This document shows, one piece after another, positions 34,279 through 43,187 of a DNA stretch of 64,000 bases (position 1 is the stretch's first letter; the number at the start of each line of letters is the position of its first letter). Where the stretch lies: contig NZ_BRVO01000002.1 of the NCBI RefSeq assembly GCF_027924185.1, positions 1,054,001 through 1,118,000 on the forward strand, given 5' to 3'. Below the pieces are notes generated by a model. The model had not been told where the DNA came from. It did not search any database and saw only the letters and a program-made list of their open reading frames with translations. This stretch comes from Neptunitalea lumnitzerae (GTDB lineage Bacteria; Bacteroidota; Bacteroidia; Flavobacteriales; Flavobacteriaceae). The position numbers and the translations under genes were made by a program.

Positions 34279-34830
34279 TTATTCCTTATAAGGGTCTTTA
34301 TAATCTTCTGTAGTAAAAATGGCAAGCATATCTTTTTCTAGGGTATCCCAAGGAAACTCAACCATTCTGTTGATTTCTTTTCCATCCTTAAGAAAAACAA
34401 AGGTAGGTACATTCAACACATTGTAATCCTTTTCTAATCCATCAGGTGATGTTTTATCTTCATCCAACCCAAAAACTTGAATGTTATGAAAATCTACACT
34501 ATCCATAATCTTAAAGAAATTAGGAACTTCTCGTTGGCTATCGCTACACCACGTACCCATATATACTTTAACTGTCACTCCTTCTAAATAAGGCTTTACA
34601 GCTTCCATTGTTTTTGTGTCAACAGAATAATTGTTATACCCTTCAGAAAACCACGGATACGCACTTTCTAAATCTTCTCTATGTATTACTCCTATCAAGT
34701 TTACAGAAGCATCATTAACATCAACTACAGCAGAAGAAGTAGGTAAAGTAGTTTTAGTGGAATTGCTGGTACCACAGGCAACCAATTGCAACACCACTAA
34801 AACCACTATTATATATTTAAAACCTCTCAA
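34279..34830 (-). CDS. thioredoxin-fold lipoprotein with CxxS active site
   Basis: 183 residues. The N-terminus is a lipoprotein signal (VVLVVLQLVAC, lipobox LVAC with Cys19), so it is probably anchored in the periplasm or outer membrane. The thioredoxin-fold region VKVYMGTWCSDSQREVPNF (about 88-106) has the WCxxS form: one cysteine only, so it cannot do classical disulfide exchange and may act as a monothiol or in sensing. The start is a TTG at 34830 (no ATG precedes the signal sequence), 2 bases after the gpmI stop, so it is translated with gpmI. Confidence 0.82.
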   Translation of the reverse strand: MRGFKYIIVVLVVLQLVACGTSNSTKTTLPTSSAVVDVNDASVNLIGVIHREDLESAYPWFSEGYNNYSVDTKTMEAVKPYLEGVTVKVYMGTWCSDSQREVPNFFKIMDSVDFHNIQVFGLDEDKTSPDGLEKDYNVLNVPTFVFLKDGKEINRMVEFPWDTLEKDMLAIFTTEDYKDPYKE

Positions 34831-34832
34831 AA

Positions 34833-36353
34833 TTAGTCTACAAGAGGTTTTTGTGTCATAGCCTCAGGCTGGTCAACACCAATTAATTTTAACACTGTTG
34901 GAGCTATATCACCTAAAACACCATCATGTACTTCTTTAATATCTTCATCTACTAAAATAATAGGTACTAAGTTAGTAGTGTGAGCCGTATTAGGAGAACC
35001 GTCTGTATTTACCATCGTATCACAGTTACCGTGGTCTGCAATAACTATACTAGTATACCCATGAGCAGAAGCTGTTTCAATTACTGCTTTGGCACATTCA
35101 TCTACAGACTCACATGCTTTTACAGCAGCTTCCATAACACCTGTATGCCCAACCATATCAGGGTTAGCAAAGTTTAAACAAACAAAATCTACCTCTTCTT
35201 TTTCTAATTCAGGTACAATTTTATCTTTAATATCGTATGCACTCATTTCTGGTTGTAAATCGTACGTTGCTACTTTAGGAGACGGACATAAAATACGTTC
35301 TTCACCTTCAAATGGTTCTTCCCTACCTCCGTTAAAGAAGAAAGTTACGTGCGGATACTTTTCTGTTTCAGCAATTCTTATTTGCTTTTTACCTGCCTTA
35401 GATAAGGTTTCTCCTAACGTATCTTTTATATTGTCTTTGTCGTAAATTACATGAACGTTTTTAAAAGACTCATCATAGTTAGTCATAGTAACATAGTATA
35501 AATCTAATTTTTTCATGTCAAAATCAGGGAAATCATGCTGCGTTAACGCATCACTTAACTGACGACCTCTATCGGTTCTAAAGTTAAACATAATAGCTAC
35601 ATCACCTTCACTAATAGTAGCTATTGGATGGTTATGAGCATCGTGTAAACAAATAGGTTTAATAAACTCATCTGTTACCCCTTCGTTATAACTTTCTTGT
35701 ATTGCTTCTAGTGCATTTAAAGCAGGTTGCCCTTTTCCGTTTACTAATAAGTCGTAAGCTAATTTTACACGCTCCCATCTTTTATCTCTGTCCATTGCGT
35801 AGTATCTACCAATAACAGAAGCTAAACGAGCATTACTTTTAGTACAATGTTTTTGTACTTCTTCTATAAAACCTTTCCCACTTTTAGGGTCTACATCTCT
35901 ACCATCGGTAAAAGCATGTACAAACACTTTTTCTAAATTTTCTTTAGCTGCTACATCTAACAATGCCTTTAAGTGATTAATGTGTGAGTGTACCCCACCA
36001 TCACTAACCAAACCTAAAAAGTGAACTGCTTTACCGTTCTCTTTAGCATAAGCTAATGCATCTTTTAATTCTTTTTCATCTTTTAGTGTATTTTCTTTTA
36101 CTGCCATATTAATTTTAGCAAAATCCTGATACACAATTCTACCAGCTCCAAGGTTCATATGCCCTACTTCACTGTTTCCCATTTGCCCATCTGGCAAACC
36201 AACATTCATACCGAATGTTTTTAAACTAGCGTTTGGATATTTTGTATATAAACTGTCAATAAATGGAGTATTGGCTTTGTCGATTGCAGACACTTCCGGA
36301 TTAGGAGATTTTCCCCAACCATCAAGTATCATTAGAAGAACTTTTTTATTCAT
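34833..36353 (-). CDS. gpmI: 2,3-bisphosphoglycerate-independent phosphoglycerate mutase
   Basis: Interconverts 3- and 2-phosphoglycerate in glycolysis with Mn2+. It has 506 residues from the ATG at 36353; the longer frame adds 16 residues with no match to the family. Signatures: LMILDGWG near the N-terminus (metal Asp), GNSEVGHMNLGAGR with the phosphoserine Ser at about 62, FTDGRDVDPKSG, IGRYYAMDRDKRWERV, and the metal-binding IADHGNCD and TAHTTNLVP near the C-terminus. Confidence 0.95.
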   Translation of the reverse strand: MNKKVLLMILDGWGKSPNPEVSAIDKANTPFIDSLYTKYPNASLKTFGMNVGLPDGQMGNSEVGHMNLGAGRIVYQDFAKINMAVKENTLKDEKELKDALAYAKENGKAVHFLGLVSDGGVHSHINHLKALLDVAAKENLEKVFVHAFTDGRDVDPKSGKGFIEEVQKHCTKSNARLASVIGRYYAMDRDKRWERVKLAYDLLVNGKGQPALNALEAIQESYNEGVTDEFIKPICLHDAHNHPIATISEGDVAIMFNFRTDRGRQLSDALTQHDFPDFDMKKLDLYYVTMTNYDESFKNVHVIYDKDNIKDTLGETLSKAGKKQIRIAETEKYPHVTFFFNGGREEPFEGEERILCPSPKVATYDLQPEMSAYDIKDKIVPELEKEEVDFVCLNFANPDMVGHTGVMEAAVKACESVDECAKAVIETASAHGYTSIVIADHGNCDTMVNTDGSPNTAHTTNLVPIILVDEDIKEVHDGVLGDIAPTVLKLIGVDQPEAMTQKPLVD

Positions 36354-36439
36354 TAAAATTAAATTTTCTAGTTGTTGTTTTACCGTCAAATATAGCAACA
36401 ATTTGCCGGTTATTCACTGTATTAAATCATATATTACCG

Positions 36440-36892
36440 TTAAATATCCTCTAATTTTGCTAATTTTTTTAGCATTGTATAATGGGGTCCAACCAAGGGT
36501 ATATCAAAAAGAGAAGAGACAGTTTGGTAACCCAATTTTTCATAAAAAGGAACAGCTATCAATCGGGCATTCATCCAAATATAAGCGGCATTCTTTTTTT
36601 GCATTGCCTGCTCTGCCTGTACCACCAGTTTTCCCCCTATGCCCTTACCTTGTTGGTTTGGCATTACAGCCATACCTCTTAACTGTATTCCATTACCTTG
36701 GTAGGTGTCAAAATTTTTCTCTAACAAGGTTACCACCCCCAGTAGGTTATCCGATTGAAAATACCCTAAATGCACCGTAGTTTCTAACTCATCTCCAGCA
36801 AAAACACAAGAGTCTACAGGTTTCCCTTCTCTTAAAACAGGGTGTCTTACTACAATAGTTTCTTCAGCGCTAATAATTTTTATGTGCTCCAT
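36440..36892 (-). CDS. GNAT-family N-acetyltransferase
   Basis: 150 residues from the ATG at 36892. The acetyl-CoA signature is QLRGMAVMPNQQGKGIGGKLV (about 73-93: Q/RxxGxG/A), followed by NARLIAVPFYEKLGYQTVS, the typical GNAT closing motif. Acceptor unknown. The longer frame (to 36958) overlaps the divergent Crp-like gene and lacks family similarity, so the shorter start is preferred. Confidence 0.87.
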   Translation of the reverse strand: MEHIKIISAEETIVVRHPVLREGKPVDSCVFAGDELETTVHLGYFQSDNLLGVVTLLEKNFDTYQGNGIQLRGMAVMPNQQGKGIGGKLVVQAEQAMQKKNAAYIWMNARLIAVPFYEKLGYQTVSSLFDIPLVGPHYTMLKKLAKLEDI

Positions 36893-36947
36893 ATCTTCAA
36901 AGATACTATTATAAATGCGTATCTTTATATAAGACATATATTGTAAT

Positions 36948-37532
36948 ATGAGTACCAAATTTATAAACTATATTTCATCCTATATTAAACTCACTAATCA
37001 AGAGCTTAAAGCACTTGAACCTTTTTGTACAATAATTACTTTACAAAAAAATGAACTACTTTTTAAAGAAGGAGCTGTTGCAAACGAGCTATATTTTCTA
37101 AATCAAGGAGCAATCCGCTTATTCTATAATGTAGACGGAAACGAAAAAACAGCGTTCTTTTATCTTTCTAATCAATTTATTTGTGCAGGCGAAAGCTATA
37201 CTTACCAAACTCCTTCTTCTGAAAATTTTCAAGCCATTGAAAACTCCGAGGTTATCATTTTTAAAAGAAAACACATTGAAAAATTATTAGCTTCTTTCCC
37301 AAAGTTTGAAATTATTGCAAGAATAGCGGTAGAGACTGAACTAATTAATTATCAGCACATGGTAAAATCATTTATCACAAAATCTCCAGAAGAGCGCTAT
37401 ATTCAACTACTACAAAATAATAAAGAGCTTTTTCAAAAGGTACCTCAGCAATATATTGCCACATACTTAGGAGTTTCCCCCGAGACATTAAGCAGAATAA
37501 AAAAAAGAACCTTACTAAAAATACGTTCTTGA
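36948..37532 (+). CDS. Crp/Fnr-family transcriptional regulator
   Basis: 194 residues: an N-terminal cyclic-nucleotide-binding-like beta-barrel (about 30-125, with NELLFKEGAVANELYFLNQG) and a C-terminal helix-turn-helix (QQYIATYLGVSPETLSRIKK, about 168-187). The barrel lacks an obvious RxA-type cAMP site, as is usual in Bacteroidota members. It lies divergently from the GNAT gene and 64 bases before the NAD(P)-binding gene, which may be a target. Confidence 0.87.
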   Translation: MSTKFINYISSYIKLTNQELKALEPFCTIITLQKNELLFKEGAVANELYFLNQGAIRLFYNVDGNEKTAFFYLSNQFICAGESYTYQTPSSENFQAIENSEVIIFKRKHIEKLLASFPKFEIIARIAVETELINYQHMVKSFITKSPEERYIQLLQNNKELFQKVPQQYIATYLGVSPETLSRIKKRTLLKIRS

Positions 37533-37596
37533 TCATCGTCAAGCAGTTCTTCTACAGTAACACATACTTTTACATGAAAATATAATTATAAAAAAC

Positions 37597-38454
37597 ATGA
37601 TACCTAAAAAAGTATTAGTTGCAGGAGCAACAGGATATTTAGGAACTTATATAACGTTGTTGCTCCCAAAAATGGGCTACAAAACGGTTGCCTTAGTACG
37701 TAATAAACAGAAAATCGCTTTTAAGAATAAGGATATTATATTAAAAGAGGCTGAAGTAACACAGCCCGAAACTTTAAAAGATAGTTGCAAGAACATTGAC
37801 TATGTCATAAGCACTATTGGTATCACTAGACAAAAGGACGGGTTGACCTATATGGATGTAGATTATCAGGCCAATGTAAATTTGATAGAAGAAGCTAAAA
37901 AATCTGGTGTTAAGAAATTTATCTATGTTTCTGTTTTTAAAGGAAACCAATTAACTCAAACCAAAATTTGTGAAGCCAAAGAAAAACTGGTTACTTATTT
38001 AAAAAATAGTGGTTTAGATTACTGTATTATACGCCCCAATGGTTTTTTCTCCGACATGGGCGACTTTTTAAGTATGGCTAAAATGGGTAAAGTTTATTTA
38101 TTTGGGAACGGAACTCTAAAACTAAACCCTATTCACGGTGCAGATTTAGCTGAAATTTGTATTACCGCTATTAAAGACAAGAGTAAAGAAATTAATATTG
38201 GTGGTCCTCAAATAGTTTCTCAAAACGAAATAGGTAAGCTTGCCTTAAACACCTATGGCAAAAAAGAAAAAATTATACACCTACCCGATTGGATTAGAAA
38301 ATTAACCTTATGGAGTTTAAGAACATTCTCTACACCTAAAGTTTACGGACCCTATGAATTTTTCTTAACTACCATGAATATAGATATGGTTGCTCCTACC
38401 TACGGCAAACACACTTTAAAAGAATACTTTAAAGAAAAATCGCAAGCCACTTAA
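37597..38454 (+). CDS. NAD(P)-binding protein (atypical SDR/NmrA-like)
   Basis: 285 residues. A dinucleotide-binding VLVAGATGYLGTYI (GxxGxxG, residues 6-19) and a Rossmann fold typical of atypical short-chain dehydrogenases, with YVSVFKGNQ and YCIIRPNGFFSDMGDFL near 110-150. The usual YxxxK catalytic pair is not evident, so it may be a regulatory or NADP-sensing form. It may be co-transcribed with the Crp-like gene. Confidence 0.83.
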   Translation: MIPKKVLVAGATGYLGTYITLLLPKMGYKTVALVRNKQKIAFKNKDIILKEAEVTQPETLKDSCKNIDYVISTIGITRQKDGLTYMDVDYQANVNLIEEAKKSGVKKFIYVSVFKGNQLTQTKICEAKEKLVTYLKNSGLDYCIIRPNGFFSDMGDFLSMAKMGKVYLFGNGTLKLNPIHGADLAEICITAIKDKSKEINIGGPQIVSQNEIGKLALNTYGKKEKIIHLPDWIRKLTLWSLRTFSTPKVYGPYEFFLTTMNIDMVAPTYGKHTLKEYFKEKSQAT

Positions 38455-38479
38455 ATAATAACTGGTACGAATCTAAAAA

Positions 38480-38507
38480 AAGAGGTAGCCTAAAAAGGCT
38501 ACCTCTT
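38480..38507. terminator. bidirectional terminator
   Basis: Arms AAGAGGTAGCC and GGCTACCTCTT with loop TAAAAA between the stops of the NAD(P)-binding gene (+) and glnN (-). Confidence 0.8.
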
Positions 38508-38530
38508 CAAATATTTTCAATTATCTAAAT

Positions 38531-40717
38531 CTATTTACTAAAAAGTAATTCCCTAAATTTTAGTAATGGCCAAAAATCATCTGCTACTATTCTTTCTAAA
38601 CCATCACACAACTCTCTTATTTGTATTGTATAAGCCTTTACTCTGTACCCATATGCCTCTGCACATTTTTGTACATCAGTTATTTTTTTTGCTTTTTCAG
38701 CTTCTGTATTCATCAATAAGAGCTTCTTTCTAATTTCTTTAACCGAATTAGCTATATGTTCTATCAGGTTTAATTGTTCTGTACCCAATTCTCTGTAAGT
38801 AGCACCAAACACTTCTTTTAATCCTTGCACATTTTCAATTAATACATTTTGGTAACGTAATGCCGCCGGAATTACCATATTATGAGCCATTTCATACAAC
38901 ACTTGGCTTTCAATATGTAATTTTCTCGCATAATCTAATAGCTCAATTTCATAACGTGCCTTAATTTCAGCCTCGTTAAAAACCTTCATTTCCTTATAGA
39001 GGGTAGCAGTTTTTTTCTGTAGCAATACTTTTAAAGCTTCTGGTACAATAGAATGGTGACTTAATCCTCTTCTTTTAGCTTCCTGCACCCAATCTACACT
39101 GTAGCCATCTCCTTCAAAACGTATTTTTTTAGAAGCCTTAATATATTCTCTCAGAATATTAAAAATAGCCTCATCCTTTTTAAGTCCTTTTTTATCTATT
39201 AAAGCATCCACTTCTTTTTTAAAGTCGTGCAATTGTTTGGCTACAATAGTATTTAATACCGTCATAGCACTACCACAATTAGACTTAGCGCCAACCGCTC
39301 TAAATTCAAACTTACTACCTGTAAATGCAAAAGCAGAAGTTCTGTTTCTATCGGTATTATCTAAAAGTACATCAGGTATTTTACCTATTACATTTAACTT
39401 TAGTTCTGTTTTTTCTTGTGGAGACAATTTTCCTTTAGAAACTCCCTCAAGTTCATCTAACACCTTGGTTAATTGGTCCCCTATAAAAACAGAGATGATA
39501 GCCGGTGGCGCTTCATTAGACCCCAATCTATGATCATTCCCCGCGGTGGCCACAGAGGCTCGCAATAACTCTTCATAATCATGTACTGCCTTTATGGTAT
39601 TAATAAAAAAGGTCAAAAACTGAAGATTCTTCATGGGCGTAGACCCCGGACTTAATAAGTTTACACCTTCATTAGTAGTTAACGACCAGTTATTATGTTT
39701 TCCGGAACCATTAACCCCTTGAAAAGGCTTCTCATGAAACAACACTTTAAACTGATGCTTATCTGCAATTTTATCCATAACATCCATTATTAAGGAGTTA
39801 TGATCTACTGCTCTATTTGCTTCTTCGTGTATAGGTGCTAACTCAAACTGGTTAGGCGCTACCTCGTTATGCCTTGTTTTTACAGGAATTCCTAAGCGCA
39901 TACACTCAATTTCCAACTCACGTAAAAAACCAATAACTCTATCAGGTATACTACCAAAGTAATGATCTCCAAGATGCTGCCCTTCCACAGCAACGTGTCC
40001 TAGCAACGTTCTACCAGCCAACAATAAATCGGGTCTGGCATGCACCAATGTTTTATCTAATAAAAAGAACTCTTGCTCCCAACCTAACGTAGCATTTACT
40101 CGCTCAACTGCCTTATCAAAATACTTTGCCACCTCGGTTGCGGCTTCATCAATAGCATTCAATGCTTTTAACAAAGGGGTTTTAGTATCTAAAGCCTCCC
40201 CTGTGTACGATACAAAAATAGTAGGTATACACAATGTACCATTATAAATAAAAGCAGGAGAAGTAGGATCCCAAGCGGTGTACCCTCTTGCTTCAAACAT
40301 ATTTCTATTACCACCACTAGGAAAACTAGCAGCATCTGGTTCTTGTTGCACCAATTGCTCTCCATCAAATTTCTCTAACGGAATATGATCATCACTAACG
40401 CTAAAAAAGGCTTCATGCTTTTCGGCAGTAGCCCCGGTTAAAGGCTGAAACCAGTGTGTATAATGCGTAGCTCCCTTAGCTACTGCCCAATTTTTCATTC
40501 CAATGGCAATGTGATCTGCCTGTTTTCTTTCTATTTTTTTACCAAACTCGGTGGCATTTTTAATATTTTGATAGGCCTCTTCGCTAACATATTGTCGCAT
40601 TGCAGCCTGATTAAACACATTTTCCCCAAAGATTTCAGATCTTCTTTCAATTTTATCTACAAAAATGGGTTTTTTATTATAGATTTCTCTTAATACTTCA
40701 AATCTTACTGACGACAT
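38531..40717 (-). CDS. glnN: glutamine synthetase type III
   Basis: 728 residues, the size expected of GSIII, a dodecamer making glutamine from glutamate, ammonia and ATP. Recognisable pieces are GWEQEFFLLDK (metal Glu), VNGSGKHNNWSLTT (active-site loop), RLGSNEAPPAIIS and RTSAFAFTGSKFEFRAVGAKSN. It is divergent from a type II enzyme at 40918, with a 200-base spacer that may hold shared control sites. Start ATG 40717 lies 24 bases behind a -7 element. Confidence 0.95.
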   Translation of the reverse strand: MSSVRFEVLREIYNKKPIFVDKIERRSEIFGENVFNQAAMRQYVSEEAYQNIKNATEFGKKIERKQADHIAIGMKNWAVAKGATHYTHWFQPLTGATAEKHEAFFSVSDDHIPLEKFDGEQLVQQEPDAASFPSGGNRNMFEARGYTAWDPTSPAFIYNGTLCIPTIFVSYTGEALDTKTPLLKALNAIDEAATEVAKYFDKAVERVNATLGWEQEFFLLDKTLVHARPDLLLAGRTLLGHVAVEGQHLGDHYFGSIPDRVIGFLRELEIECMRLGIPVKTRHNEVAPNQFELAPIHEEANRAVDHNSLIMDVMDKIADKHQFKVLFHEKPFQGVNGSGKHNNWSLTTNEGVNLLSPGSTPMKNLQFLTFFINTIKAVHDYEELLRASVATAGNDHRLGSNEAPPAIISVFIGDQLTKVLDELEGVSKGKLSPQEKTELKLNVIGKIPDVLLDNTDRNRTSAFAFTGSKFEFRAVGAKSNCGSAMTVLNTIVAKQLHDFKKEVDALIDKKGLKKDEAIFNILREYIKASKKIRFEGDGYSVDWVQEAKRRGLSHHSIVPEALKVLLQKKTATLYKEMKVFNEAEIKARYEIELLDYARKLHIESQVLYEMAHNMVIPAALRYQNVLIENVQGLKEVFGATYRELGTEQLNLIEHIANSVKEIRKKLLLMNTEAEKAKKITDVQKCAEAYGYRVKAYTIQIRELCDGLERIVADDFWPLLKFRELLFSK

Positions 40718-40741
40718 CCTAGCTAAACTTTAATTTATTTA

Positions 40742-40749
40742 CAAAAATA
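40742..40749 (-). promoter_or_regulatory. -7 promoter element of glnN
   Basis: On the minus strand TATTTTTG, an exact TAnnTTTG match, in the shared spacer between the two glutamine synthetase genes. Confidence 0.5.
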
Positions 40750-40841
40750 TAAATTGAAAACGGTATTTTTTAAAAAAAATCATCACACCCCTTATTTTGA
40801 TACACTAAATGTAAAAATTAATATTTTTTTAATATTTACCC

Positions 40842-40860
40842 CCTAGAAATAAGGAGGTAT
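40842..40860. promoter_or_regulatory. short inverted repeat in the glnN/GSII spacer
   Basis: CCCCTAGAAATAAGGAGG: GC-rich arms (ACCCCCT / AGGAGGT, one mismatch) in an otherwise AT-only spacer, about 15 bases before the presumed -7 element (40874-40881, TACTTTTA) of the type II gene. It could be an operator or hairpin. Confidence 0.3.
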
Positions 40861-40917
40861 GTTAAAAAAAAATTACTTTTACAGCGAAAAATAAGTTCAA
40901 TCCAATACTAATTAACA

Positions 40918-41925
40918 ATGAGCAAAGCAAAGCTAGAGTATATTTGGTTAGACGGTTATAAACCAACAGCAAATCTTAGAAGTAAAACAAAAATTGAAAC
41001 TGATTTTAGTGGTAAGTTAGAAGATTGCCCTATGTGGTCTTTTGACGGTAGTTCTACGCAACAAGCTGAAGGTAACTCTTCTGATTGTTTATTAAAACCA
41101 GTTGCTATTTATCCTGACCCTGCTAGAAGAGATGGATATTTAGTAATGACAGAGGTTTTAAACGCTGATGGAACTCCACACGTATCTAATGGTAGAGCTA
41201 CTATTGATGATGACGATGATGATTTTTGGTTTGGTTTTGAGCAAGAATATTTTTTATGGGATGTTGACTCTAACCTTCCTTTAGGTTTCCCAAGAGATCA
41301 AACTCCTCAAGGACAATTCTATTGTTCTGTTGGTGCTAAAAATGCTTTTGGTAGAGAAATTATTGAAAGACACTTAGATTTATGTCTTGATGCAGGAATT
41401 AATGTTGAAGGTATCAACGCTGAAGTTGCTGCTGGACAGTGGGAATTCCAATGTTTTGCTAAAGGAGCTCAAAAAGCTGGTGACGATATCTGGGTAGCAC
41501 GTTATTTATTAGAAAGATTAGGTGAAGAGTATGGTATTGCTATCGTATGGCATCCAAAACCTCTTGGTGATACTGACTGGAATGGTTCTGGTATGCACGC
41601 TAACTTCTCTAATGAAGTTCTTAGAACATGTGGTTCTAAAGAAACTTATGAGAAAATATGTGAAGCTTTCAGACCTGTTGTTAAAGAACACATTGAAGTA
41701 TATGGAGCAGACAACCATATGCGTTTAACTGGTAAGCACGAAACTCAATCTATCCACGAATTCTCTTTCGGAGTTTCTGATAGAGGTGCTTCTATCCGTA
41801 TTCCTATTATGACTGTTCAAAAAGGATGGAAAGGTTGGTTAGAAGATAGAAGACCTGCTTCTAACGGTGACCCATACAAGATTGCAGCTAGAATTATTAA
41901 AACTGTTAAATCTGCTAAAATTTAA
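40918..41925 (+). CDS. glnA: glutamine synthetase type II-like (beta-grasp plus catalytic domain)
   Basis: 335 residues, short as in eukaryote-type GSII. Key regions are WSFDGSSTQQAEGNSSD (41-57), FGFEQEYFLWD with the metal Glu (about 104-114), GINAEVAAGQWEFQ (about 163-176), NGSGMHANFSN and RGASIRIP (about 294). Codon use here looks more GCT/GGT-rich and regular than in its neighbours, fitting high expression. The start ATG is the first in the frame. Confidence 0.93.
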   Translation: MSKAKLEYIWLDGYKPTANLRSKTKIETDFSGKLEDCPMWSFDGSSTQQAEGNSSDCLLKPVAIYPDPARRDGYLVMTEVLNADGTPHVSNGRATIDDDDDDFWFGFEQEYFLWDVDSNLPLGFPRDQTPQGQFYCSVGAKNAFGREIIERHLDLCLDAGINVEGINAEVAAGQWEFQCFAKGAQKAGDDIWVARYLLERLGEEYGIAIVWHPKPLGDTDWNGSGMHANFSNEVLRTCGSKETYEKICEAFRPVVKEHIEVYGADNHMRLTGKHETQSIHEFSFGVSDRGASIRIPIMTVQKGWKGWLEDRRPASNGDPYKIAARIIKTVKSAKI

Positions 41926-41956
41926 TTTTTAGTATTTAAAATACAATGTCAACTGC

Positions 41957-41993
41957 AAAAAGCGTTCGGTATCATATATCGAACGCTTTTTTT
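41957..41993. terminator. terminator after the type II glutamine synthetase
   Basis: Arms AAAAAGCGTTCG and CGAACGCTTTTT with loop GTATCATATAT and a seven-T run; also usable by the convergent exchanger gene. Confidence 0.85.
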
Positions 41994-42017
41994 ATATAGT
42001 TAAATCTAATTTCTTGA

Positions 42018-42956
42018 TTAGCTTAATACCGTAAAGTACACAAACAAACCATATACAATTAAAAGTACAATACCTTCTAAAAAGCTTAATCGCATATTCT
42101 TAGGAAAGAAAACTAACGGAAGTAATAAAGCAGATATTCCTATCATCCAAAATAAATCATCGTTAAACTCCTTTCCTACTTGTATAGGTGTAATAGTAGA
42201 CGTTATTCCTAAAACAGCAAGAATATTAAATATATTAGACCCAAGTAAATTACCTAAAGAAATAGCCTTTTCTTTCTTTAACACCGCTGTTACAGAAGCA
42301 GCCAATTCTGGTATACTAGTACCAATAGCAATAACTGTTAAAGCAATTATTTTCTGGCTCACATTAAAATCTTCTGCTAAAGCAACTGCTCCTTTTATTA
42401 ATAACTCAGAACCTCCCCACAATCCAACACCACCAACTATAAGATATAAAACTGTTTTAGTTACAGGTAAAGGCATATCATCTTCCGGTGCCTCGTCTAC
42501 TACAGCTGGCTTTTGAAACCGCACTAAATACACTAAAAAGAAAATAAGTAACAATACCATTATCAGCCCTTCATACGAAGATAAAATACCATCAAAATAA
42601 ATAACACCAAACAACACTAAAGAAGACACCATTAAAACAGGCCAATTTATCTGGTAAAAATCCTTTTCTACATCTATTCTTCCTAATAGAATAGTAATAG
42701 ACAACACCAACCCTAAGTTAGCAATATTAGAACCTATCACATTCCCCATAGCTAAAATAGGAGTTCCTTTTAAAGCTGCATTTACACTCACGATAAGTTC
42801 AGGGGCAGAAGTAGCCAACGAGACCACTGTCATACCTATAATAATTTTTGGAATTTGTAAACGAAGAGAAAGGGCTACAGCAGCCTTAAGCAGCCAATTA
42901 CCTCCAAGTATCAGAAATGTAAAACCTGCAAGTAGGAAAAAAATATTAAGAAACAT
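42018..42956 (-). CDS. calcium/sodium (CaCA family) antiporter, YrbG-like
   Basis: 312 residues, about ten membrane helices in two inverted repeats. The alpha-repeats are GMTVVSLATSAPELIVSVNA (about 42-61) with GNVIGSNIANLG, and ALTVIAIGTSIPELAASVTA (about 205-224) with GNLLGSNIFNIL. These PEL/GNxxGSN motifs form the cation site. It exchanges Na+ for Ca2+, or possibly K+ or other cations. It is not obviously in an operon. Confidence 0.92.
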   Translation of the reverse strand: MFLNIFFLLAGFTFLILGGNWLLKAAVALSLRLQIPKIIIGMTVVSLATSAPELIVSVNAALKGTPILAMGNVIGSNIANLGLVLSITILLGRIDVEKDFYQINWPVLMVSSLVLFGVIYFDGILSSYEGLIMVLLLIFFLVYLVRFQKPAVVDEAPEDDMPLPVTKTVLYLIVGGVGLWGGSELLIKGAVALAEDFNVSQKIIALTVIAIGTSIPELAASVTAVLKKEKAISLGNLLGSNIFNILAVLGITSTITPIQVGKEFNDDLFWMIGISALLLPLVFFPKNMRLSFLEGIVLLIVYGLFVYFTVLS

Positions 42957-43187
42957 AGTTTGTTGTTTACTGGTAAAAATACAACTAGAATCTACGAGAA
43001 AAGCTTACATCATAGAACTTTAACAAACATTTTTAAATTTTAAAAATCTGCACTACAATCTTACACATTTTTTAAAAATCACATTATGAATACATTAAAC
43101 CAATAAAAAGCAATAAGTTAGATGTTAAAATCCTTACATTTTATAATACTTTTAATAAATTGTGAATCCCTAAAAAGTTCCCGCTAC

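Noticed and set aside
34140-34325. 61-residue minus-strand frame
   Set aside because: Covers the terminator and the end of the thioredoxin-like gene in another frame.
36271-36780. 169-residue plus-strand frame across the gpmI/GNAT region
   Set aside because: Antisense to two well supported genes; no motif.
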